Below, piece after piece: positions 15,101-20,122 of a stretch of 20,122 nt of DNA (position 1 is its first letter; every line of letters begins with the position of its first letter). Where the stretch lies: assembly GCA_036654795.1 (NCBI GenBank), contig JAVVRI010000034.1, positions 1 through 20,122 on the forward strand. The letters are read 5' to 3'. Position numbers and translations under genes: made by a program. Under the pieces are notes generated by a model. It did not search any database and was not told the origin of the DNA. It saw only the letters and a program-made list of their open reading frames with translations. Source of the DNA: JAVVRI01 sp036654795. Lineage in GTDB: Bacteria; Bacteroidota; Bacteroidia; Bacteroidales; Tannerellaceae.

Positions 15101-15616
15101 ATGAAAAAGATTATTTGCATGGGTTGCTTGCTTCTTATTTGTTCCTTTTCAGGAATGGCACAGAAGTTCGCATTGATAGACATGGAATATATTTTGAAGA
15201 ATATTCCTGCTTACGAAATGACAAACGAACAGCTCAGCCAAGTCTCTAAGAAGTGGCAGAACGAGGTGGAGGCCATTCAGCAGGAAGCGCAAAATATGTA
15301 TAAGACTTACCAAAGTGACCTCGTCTTCCTTTCTGCTGAGATGAAGACCAAGCGCGAGGAGGCCATTGTGAAGAAAGAACAGGAAGCACAGGACTTGAAG
15401 CGTAAATACTTCGGTGCCGAAGGCGAGCTTTACAAGAAACGCGAAAGCCTGATGAAGCCTATTCAAGACGAAGTGTATAATGCCGTCAAGGAAATATCGG
15501 AAGATAAGTCCTACCAGATCGTAGTAGACCGTGCGTCTGCCATGAGTATTATTTTTGCTTCTCCTAAAATAGACATAAGCAATGAAGTTCTGATTAAGTT
15601 AGGATATTCAAAATAA
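15101..15616 (+). CDS. OmpH/Skp-family periplasmic chaperone (first copy)
   Basis: The 171-residue protein has a signal peptide ending at SGMAQ (cut after Ala20), a short strand KFALIDMEYILKNIPAY, a long charged helical arm (about 40-130, rich in Lys, Glu and Gln) and a returning strand YQIVVDRASAMSIIFA. This is the Skp/OmpH layout: trimeric chaperones that hold unfolded outer-membrane proteins in a central cavity on their way to BamA. A second, distinct copy follows 69 bases later. The function is assigned by family; division of labour between the copies is unknown. Confidence 0.92.
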   Translation: MKKIICMGCLLLICSFSGMAQKFALIDMEYILKNIPAYEMTNEQLSQVSKKWQNEVEAIQQEAQNMYKTYQSDLVFLSAEMKTKREEAIVKKEQEAQDLKRKYFGAEGELYKKRESLMKPIQDEVYNAVKEISEDKSYQIVVDRASAMSIIFASPKIDISNEVLIKLGYSK

Positions 15617-15621
15617 ATGCT

Positions 15622-15629
15622 TACATTTG
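15622..15629 (+). promoter_or_regulatory. Possible promoter -7 element before the second ompH
   Basis: TACATTTG fits TAnnTTTG and lies just after the first ompH stop codon, about 57 bases before ATG 15686. A -33 element is not evident. Confidence 0.35.
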
Positions 15630-15685
15630 TGCGCTTTATGCGAAAGAATTTGGTTCGATTGATTAATAACAAGTAATATATAATA

Positions 15686-16183
15686 ATGATGAAGAAACTT
15701 ATTGTCTTATTGTTTATGATTCTCCCGCTGGGAGCTTTTGCTCAGGAAGTTAAGATTGCGTTTGTAAATACGCAGGAAGTGTTTGTGGCTATGCCCGAAG
15801 TAAGTGGGATGGAAAAGCAGATGGCAGACCTGAACGAAAAATACAAAGTGGAACTGAAGCAAATGCAGGATGAATACCAAAAGAAGTATTCTGACTTTGT
15901 AGCACAGCAGGACTCATTGACAGAAAACATCAAGCTGAGAAGAATGCAGGAAATAGAAGATATTCGTGGACGTATGGACAACTTCGTGCAGGTAGCGCAG
16001 CAAGACGTACAGAAGAAGCAACAAGAACTGCTAGCTCCTATACAACAGAAGTTGCAAACAGCAATCAAGTCTGTAGGTAGCGAAAAGGGTTACACCTATA
16101 TCGTTGATCCCGCTGCGTTGCTTTACACTGGTACAAATGCTGTTGACGCAACACCGTTCGTTAAGACTAAGCTAGGTTTATAA
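15686..16183 (+). CDS. OmpH/Skp-family periplasmic chaperone (second copy)
   Basis: The 165-residue protein starts with ATG ATG (either may be used) and has a signal peptide ending at GAFAQ (cut after Ala19). The mature start EVKIAFVNTQEVFVAMPEV is the standard OmpH strand, followed by a long coiled helical arm (about 40-130) and GYTYIVDPAALLYTG at the end. It differs considerably in sequence from the first copy, so the duplication is old. Paired ompH genes after bamA are common in Bacteroidetes. Expected role: periplasmic holdase delivering barrel proteins to BamA. A strong terminator follows at 16251-16293. Confidence 0.93.
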   Translation: MMKKLIVLLFMILPLGAFAQEVKIAFVNTQEVFVAMPEVSGMEKQMADLNEKYKVELKQMQDEYQKKYSDFVAQQDSLTENIKLRRMQEIEDIRGRMDNFVQVAQQDVQKKQQELLAPIQQKLQTAIKSVGSEKGYTYIVDPAALLYTGTNAVDATPFVKTKLGL

Positions 16184-16211
16184 GAAATAACGGCTTCGTA
16201 AGAGGTCATTG

Positions 16212-16233
16212 TGCCGGCACCCAAACGCCGGCA
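16212..16233 (+). repeat. Inverted repeat TGCCGGC/GCCGGCA
   Basis: A 7-bp GC-rich stem (16212-16218 with 16227-16233) with an 8-nt loop, 28 bases after the second ompH stop codon. No T-run follows. First of three GCCGG-containing hairpins before murI. Confidence 0.45.
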
Positions 16234-16250
16234 TCTGTAATAGATAAGAG

Positions 16251-16293
16251 AGCCGGTCTTTGTGTAGAGTAAATCACACAAAGACCGGCTTTT
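16251..16293 (+). terminator. Strong terminator after the bamA-ompH-ompH cluster
   Basis: A perfect 15-bp stem (16251-16265 with 16276-16290), 10-nt loop, and TTTT at the end. It separates the ompH genes from murI, which therefore probably has its own promoter or relies on read-through. Confidence 0.85.
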
Positions 16294-16304
16294 CATTTAA
16301 ACCG

Positions 16305-16323
16305 TGCCGGACGGGTTCCGGCA
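16305..16323 (+). promoter_or_regulatory. Hairpin directly before murI
   Basis: TGCCGGA/TCCGGCA stem of 7 bp with a 5-nt loop, ending 9 bases before the murI ATG, so it may influence ribosome access. Function unproven. Confidence 0.35.
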
Positions 16324-16332
16324 AACAAAAGT

Positions 16333-17175
16333 ATGAAGATGATCTTTCCACAAACACCCGGCCCCATTGGTATCTTCGACTCAGGATACGGCGGACTTAC
16401 TATTTTCGATAAGATACGCGAGGCTATGCCCGGCTACGATTATATCTATTTGGGTGATAATGCGCGAACGCCTTATGGTACACGGTCGTTTGAGGTGGTC
16501 TATCGCTTTACCCGTCAGGCAGTGGATAAACTGTTTAGCGAGGGGTGTCAGTTGGTGATTCTGGCTTGTAATACGGCTTCAGCAAAGGCGCTCCGCACGA
16601 TTCAGCAAAACGATTTGCCTCAGTGGGACGCCTCACGGCGCGTATTGGGCGTGATTCGTCCGACCGTCGAGTTGATCGATACCATTAGCCGTAGTAAGCA
16701 TGTCGGTGTGTTGGGGACTACGGGTACCATCTCCTCCCGTTCCTATTCCATTGAGATTGAAAAGATGTTTCCGCACATCAAGGTGACGGGCGAGGCCTGC
16801 CCGATGTGGGTCCCACTTGTTGAGAATAATGAGTTTAACACCCCCGGGGCAGATTACTTTATACAGAAACACATCGACCATATATTGGCAGCCGACCCTA
16901 TGATTGATACGCTCATCCTTGGCTGTACGCACTATCCGCTCCTCGAAGCAAAGATTCGCCAGTTCCTTCCCCAAGGCATCACCCTTTTCGCACAAGGGCA
17001 GCATGTAGCCGCCAGCTTGCAGGATTATCTGGTGCGCCATCCTGAGATGGATGCACGCCTTACTCGTGGCGGCCGATGTCGTTTTTTGACGACCGAGTCT
17101 GCCGATAAGTTCTCCGATGCTGCTTCCATCTTTCTAAGCAGTCTGATCCATGTGGAGCAGATAACAATCGACTAA
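16333..17175 (+). CDS. murI: Glutamate racemase
   Basis: The 280-residue cytosolic enzyme interconverts L- and D-glutamate to supply D-Glu for peptidoglycan. Motifs: GIFDSGYGGLTI with Asp16-Ser17, GDNARTPYGTRS, the first catalytic cysteine in LACNTASAKAL (Cys79), GVLGTTGTISS, and the second in LGCTHYPLL (Cys198). Length is normal with a short C-terminal extension. Start at ATG 16333; Met3 (16339) is an alternative. It stands after a strong terminator but in the same direction as the bamA cluster, and its end is only 9 bases from the convergent yccF end with no terminator between them. Confidence 0.97.
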   Translation: MKMIFPQTPGPIGIFDSGYGGLTIFDKIREAMPGYDYIYLGDNARTPYGTRSFEVVYRFTRQAVDKLFSEGCQLVILACNTASAKALRTIQQNDLPQWDASRRVLGVIRPTVELIDTISRSKHVGVLGTTGTISSRSYSIEIEKMFPHIKVTGEACPMWVPLVENNEFNTPGADYFIQKHIDHILAADPMIDTLILGCTHYPLLEAKIRQFLPQGITLFAQGQHVAASLQDYLVRHPEMDARLTRGGRCRFLTTESADKFSDAASIFLSSLIHVEQITID

Positions 17176-17184
17176 ACTATCCTA

Positions 17185-17553
17185 TCACACGATCTCCTTC
17201 CCGAACGGGGTAAGGGCAAGGGCTGCCATTTTAAAATGTTGCATGCCGAAGGGTATGCCGATAATGGTGATACAAAGAAGCAGACCGAAAGCTAGATGAG
17301 TCAGGCTGATCCAGAGCCCGCCTATAAATATCCAGATGATGTTCATCAGGATAGAAAGGCATCCCCCCGAATTGCCATTATCCACCACCTTGTTCCCAAA
17401 TGGCCAGAGAGCCAGCATGCCCAATTTAAATGTTTGTATGCCGAAAGGAATGCCAACGATGGTAACCATCAGTAGCAGGCTGGATATGAAATACTCCATA
17501 GCCGTAATGATGCCACCACAGATTAACCAGAGAATGTTTCCTAAGAATTTCAT
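17185..17553 (-). CDS. yccF: YccF-domain small membrane protein
   Basis: A 122-residue inner-membrane protein with the two-fold YccF repeat: ILWLICGGIITAMEYFISSLLLMVTIVGIPFGIQTFKLGMLALWPFG, given here in parts, is mirrored by IIWIFIGGLW...ITIIGIPFGMQHFKMAALALTPFG. About four hydrophobic segments. The start at ATG 17553 is chosen over an upstream Met at 17598 because AGGAGG sits at the right distance; that ribosome site overlaps the stop codon of the upstream peptidase gene, implying translational coupling. The function of the family is unknown. Confidence 0.9.
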   Translation of the reverse strand: MKFLGNILWLICGGIITAMEYFISSLLLMVTIVGIPFGIQTFKLGMLALWPFGNKVVDNGNSGGCLSILMNIIWIFIGGLWISLTHLAFGLLLCITIIGIPFGMQHFKMAALALTPFGKEIV

Positions 17554-17561
17554 AATGCCTC

Positions 17562-18857
17562 CTATTTTAGATTTGTTGTGTGTGCAGTTTGTTGCCACGA
17601 TCCTTTCAGACTGTCCAGCTCAGCCAGTACCCGGTTACGCACGATGTTGAAACTGTCGCGCAGTTCCGGCTTGACGGGCTTGGATGGCGGTGCCTCCATT
17701 TGCAGCGGATTGATAGGTTGGCCGTTCTTGTGAACCCTAAAGTCAAGGTGCGGTCCTGTGGACATTCCTGTGGAGCCAACGTAGGCAATTACTTCGCCCT
17801 GCTGCACGTTACTGCCCACTTGCATTCCTTTGGCAAATCGGCTTAGGTGCATGTAGGTGGTGGTGTAGACGGAGTTGTGTTTTACCTTTATGAAGTTGCC
17901 TCCCCCTCCTTGAAATCCTTTGGCAATCACTGTTCCGTTACCGATGGTTCGTACCGGTGTGCCGGTAGGTGCGGCGTAATCTACTCCGTGATGTGCCCGA
18001 TAGCGTTTGAGTATCGGATGGAAGCGGGCGTTGGTAAAGCGGGAGGTGATGCGGAAAAAGTCCAGCGGTGCTTTCAAGAAAGCCTTGCGTAGGCTGTTAC
18101 CCACCTCGTCGAAATATTCGGAAACGCTGTCTTGTGTAAAGGGAATGGCCACGAATGGCGTGCCCTGGTGCGTAAAGATGGCGCTACGGATACCCGTAAT
18201 GTTGAGTGCGGTCGTGTCGTCTATATAGGCTACGTCGTAGCTAACTTGGAAGGAATCACCGTCCTTGATGTCGTAGAAGTCTATTTGCCAAGCAAAGATG
18301 TCGGACAAGTTAATGGCTAGTTGCGGATCGGCTCCGGCAGCTTTTATCACGTTCCAGAGGGAGGAGTTGAGTGTACCCTCTACATAGTGACGCCGGAGGA
18401 CAACCGGTTTACAGAACTCATAGGCGCGTAGGCTGTCGCCCGTGAGGTCGATCACGGCATAGTCCGTCATGGACTTGGCGAAGGCGATATATAGGATGTT
18501 TGCCGTACTGTCCGGTGTTGTAAAGACGCTATAGTGCATGCCGGCACGTAGCTTCGTGGGGTCAAGCACAGTGGCTGATGTACGGCTGATGCTGTCTGCC
18601 ATCAAGGCGCTGAAGCCCAGTTGGGCAAAGATCGAGGCCGGATTGTCGCCATTCCTCATCAAATAGTCCGTTACTTCGAGCGAGTCGGTGCAAATCCCGT
18701 ATTGATAGACATGTTGCAGGCTGTCCAGCCATTCACTGTTTACCTCATCGTCTGCTTCGGTGGAGGCTTTGGGGGTTCGGTTACAAGAAAAAGAGGCTGT
18801 TAGCAATAACAGCAGCAGAAAGATAGGATAGGTACGGGTTTTATCTAATAGTTGCAT
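17562..18857 (-). CDS. M23-family metallopeptidase (LytM-like endopeptidase)
   Basis: A 431-residue exported protein with a hydrophobic N-terminus (FLLLLLLTASFSC); Cys25 may be acylated although the lipobox is poor, so either a lipoprotein or a cleaved/anchored periplasmic protein. An N-terminal region (about 35-270) with LysM/OapA-like adaptor character (DIFAWQIDFYDIKDGDSFQVSYD) precedes the M23 domain (about 285-390): HHGVDYAAPTGTPV supplies His289 and Asp293, HLSRF supplies His337, and GPHLDFRVHKNGQPINP stands where GPHLHF is usual. It probably cuts peptidoglycan cross-links. The usual second metal-binding His is Asp372 here. It is co-transcribed with yccF. Confidence 0.93.
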   Translation of the reverse strand: MQLLDKTRTYPIFLLLLLLTASFSCNRTPKASTEADDEVNSEWLDSLQHVYQYGICTDSLEVTDYLMRNGDNPASIFAQLGFSALMADSISRTSATVLDPTKLRAGMHYSVFTTPDSTANILYIAFAKSMTDYAVIDLTGDSLRAYEFCKPVVLRRHYVEGTLNSSLWNVIKAAGADPQLAINLSDIFAWQIDFYDIKDGDSFQVSYDVAYIDDTTALNITGIRSAIFTHQGTPFVAIPFTQDSVSEYFDEVGNSLRKAFLKAPLDFFRITSRFTNARFHPILKRYRAHHGVDYAAPTGTPVRTIGNGTVIAKGFQGGGGNFIKVKHNSVYTTTYMHLSRFAKGMQVGSNVQQGEVIAYVGSTGMSTGPHLDFRVHKNGQPINPLQMEAPPSKPVKPELRDSFNIVRNRVLAELDSLKGSWQQTAHTTNLK

Positions 18858-18892
18858 GTGCTAAAAAGAATTGTTTGTTGTTTTTATGTTTG

Positions 18893-18900
18893 CAAACTTA
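18893..18900 (-). promoter_or_regulatory. Promoter -7 element of the M23-yccF operon
   Basis: On the minus strand TAAGTTTG fits TAnnTTTG and lies 35 bases before ATG 18857. The -33 TTTG is not clear. Confidence 0.5.
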
Positions 18901-19140
18901 CGAAAATATAGAGAAGAATCTTGTATATAAAGTTCAATTCCTGTTATATCTTATTAACTAAGCTGCAAACAGAGCCTCTAGTAGGTCTGGTTTCTTCGCC
19001 TTTCCCACTAAAAAGAGCGGACGCGTTCATAAATAAGCGTTATGTAGTTAATTTAAACTAAATGTGTTTGCCTACCTGAACATTTAGTCCCTTTTATGCG
19101 TCTTATACATAGATACAATATTATAATTAAGAGAAAAAGT

Positions 19141-19566
19141 ATGAAGAAAGTTATGTCTTATGCGCTTATGCTGCCGGCTCTTGCCTGTATGCTGTTTGCT
19201 TGTTCAGAAGTGAAGACCGATGTGAAGGATTTGGATGGAAAGTGGAATATTATGGTAGTAAAGGGCGAAAAAGTGCTGGAAGAGGGCTTGCCTCAGATGG
19301 AATTTAACATCCCTGATCAGAAGATTCATGGCAATACGGGTTGCAATATCTTTAATTCCTCTGTCGTTCTCGATCCCAGCGACGTATCGGCTATTACCAT
19401 TGCTCCGGCTGCCACTACGATGATGGCGTGCCCGAATATGGATGAAGAACGTCAGATCCTGGATGCCATGGATGGCGTGACTGGTGTGAAAGCAGGTCCG
19501 GAAGCCGGACAAATGTCACTCGTTGACGATAGTGGAAATGTCTTACTTGTTTTATCTAAGAATTAA
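19141..19566 (+). CDS. META/HslJ-type lipoprotein (first of pair)
   Basis: From ATG 19141 the protein is 141 residues with a lipoprotein signal MKKVMSYALMLPALACMLFAC (acylated Cys21). An upstream in-frame Met at 19096 would put 15 polar residues before the signal and is rejected. The META pattern is clear: LDGKWNIM, IHGNTGCNIFNSSV (Cys68) and TTMMACPNMDEE (Cys97), where the two cysteines are conserved in the family. HslJ in E. coli is linked to heat shock and novobiocin resistance, but the molecular function is not established. It lies 5 bases before a related gene, so they form an operon. Confidence 0.92.
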   Translation: MKKVMSYALMLPALACMLFACSEVKTDVKDLDGKWNIMVVKGEKVLEEGLPQMEFNIPDQKIHGNTGCNIFNSSVVLDPSDVSAITIAPAATTMMACPNMDEERQILDAMDGVTGVKAGPEAGQMSLVDDSGNVLLVLSKN

Positions 19567-19571
19567 TAAGG

Positions 19572-20021
19572 ATGAATAAAGGAATCTATTTTTCTTTACT
19601 CGTTATCGCAATAGTACTGCTGTCTGGCTGCAAATCGCAGAAGGCAGCAGTTGCTTCGTTTAACGACTTGGACGGCACTTGGGGTGTCGTTGAAATGAAT
19701 GGTGCAGCGCTCGACCCTGCTGTGACCGGACAGCAATTGGTGTTCGACGTAGCCCGTCAGACGCTTTCCGGTAATGCCGGTTGCAATCGTATTATGGGTA
19801 AGGTTGCCTATGACCAAGCTCAACCGCAGATCCTTAAATTTCCGTCAGTTGCCAGCACACGCATGGCTTGTCCGGATATGAAGGGCGAAATGGAACTGCT
19901 CCAGACTCTCAATAAAATTGTTCGCTTTGAAGCTCAAAGCTCCGTTCCATCCGCAACCACAATTGCCCTTTACGGCACGGATGGTAGCCGACTGATGGTG
20001 ATAAGTAAAATGGTGAAATAA
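19572..20021 (+). CDS. META/HslJ-type lipoprotein (second of pair)
   Basis: The 149-residue protein starts with a lipoprotein signal ending LLSGC (Cys20). The META pattern follows: LDGTWGVVEMNG, LSGNAGCNRIMGKV (Cys71) and STRMACPDMKGEME (Cys100), and ALYGTDGSRLMVISK at the end. It is a diverged paralogue of the preceding gene, most alike around the two cysteine motifs. Separation is only 5 bases, so translation is probably coupled. Likely outer- or inner-membrane anchored in the periplasm; function unknown. Confidence 0.92.
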   Translation: MNKGIYFSLLVIAIVLLSGCKSQKAAVASFNDLDGTWGVVEMNGAALDPAVTGQQLVFDVARQTLSGNAGCNRIMGKVAYDQAQPQILKFPSVASTRMACPDMKGEMELLQTLNKIVRFEAQSSVPSATTIALYGTDGSRLMVISKMVK

Positions 20022-20044
20022 CACTTACTTAAGTTTTAATATTC

Positions 20045-20096
20045 CACGTTTCACACCTCCATCTATCTGTCGCTCTGTTGGTTCGTGTGAAACGTG
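20045..20096 (+). terminator. Hairpin after the META gene pair
   Basis: A perfect 12-bp stem CACGTTTCACAC/GTGTGAAACGTG with a 28-nt loop, 23 bases after the second META stop codon. It is followed by a T-rich but interrupted stretch, so it is a probable terminator of moderate quality. Confidence 0.5.
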
Positions 20097-20122
20097 TGAT
20101 TTCTGATCAACTATTTTCTTTT

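Noticed and set aside
17554..17598. Upstream Met (17598) as the yccF start
   Set aside because: It overlaps the peptidase gene and adds polar residues, while ATG 17553 has AGGAGG at a good distance and gives the family N-terminus.
20045..20096. Possible centromere-like (parS) or attachment site
   Set aside because: The half-sites resemble GTTTCAC but are 28 bases apart; parS is a compact 16-base palindrome. A hairpin after a gene end is the simpler reading.

Overview
The window looks like a chromosomal stretch from a gut-type Bacteroidales bacterium (Bacteroides or Parabacteroides-like). Reasons: a SusD/RagB nutrient-binding protein, promoters of the Bacteroidetes TAnnTTTG type, weak Shine-Dalgarno sequences, many lipoproteins, and the lipoprotein / outer-membrane protein / uppS / bamA / ompH / ompH / murI gene order. 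The species cannot be fixed from this sequence alone.

Layout. (1) Bases 1-1417 hold the 3' part of a susD-like gene with a strong terminator. A lipoprotein gene follows and is cut at base 1662 by a run of 10 N. (2) The sequence after the gap begins with a 54-base exact copy of the susD terminator region, then a leftward, visibly more AT-rich arsenic-resistance operon: arsR, arsD, arsA (broken by an in-frame TAA at codon 55) and an ACR3-type arsenite permease. Two matching TTCG-N8-CGAA palindromes, before arsR and before arsD, are probable ArsR operators; the first contains the -7 promoter element. (3) Bases 5849-8458 hold two leftward FtsX/MacB-type ABC permease genes without an ATPase. Upstream lie a near-consensus sigma-54 promoter and a 37-base perfect palindrome. 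(4) Bases 8589-9389 carry no gene, but have phased AT-rich repeats and a bidirectional terminator-like hairpin. (5) Bases 9390-17175 form a rightward envelope-biogenesis cluster: a DUF6242-like lipoprotein, an outer-membrane beta-barrel protein, undecaprenyl diphosphate synthase, BamA with a Gly/Tyr-rich insertion, two OmpH/Skp chaperones and glutamate racemase. (6) Leftward genes for an M23 metallopeptidase and a YccF protein converge on murI. (7) The window ends with two tandem rightward META/HslJ-type lipoproteins and a hairpin.

How the genes work together: the central block joins lipid carrier synthesis (UppS), peptidoglycan precursor supply (MurI), cell-wall remodelling (M23) and outer-membrane protein folding (BamA, Skp), so it is a general envelope locus. 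The ars operon looks like an accessory acquisition and is probably impaired in the ATP-driven pump subunit, while the ACR3 carrier is intact. The permease pair appears to be controlled separately by a sigma-54 activator system that lies outside the window. The most interesting signals are the sigma-54 promoter with its long palindrome, the paired ars operators, the arsA nonsense codon and the unexplained duplication at the assembly gap.
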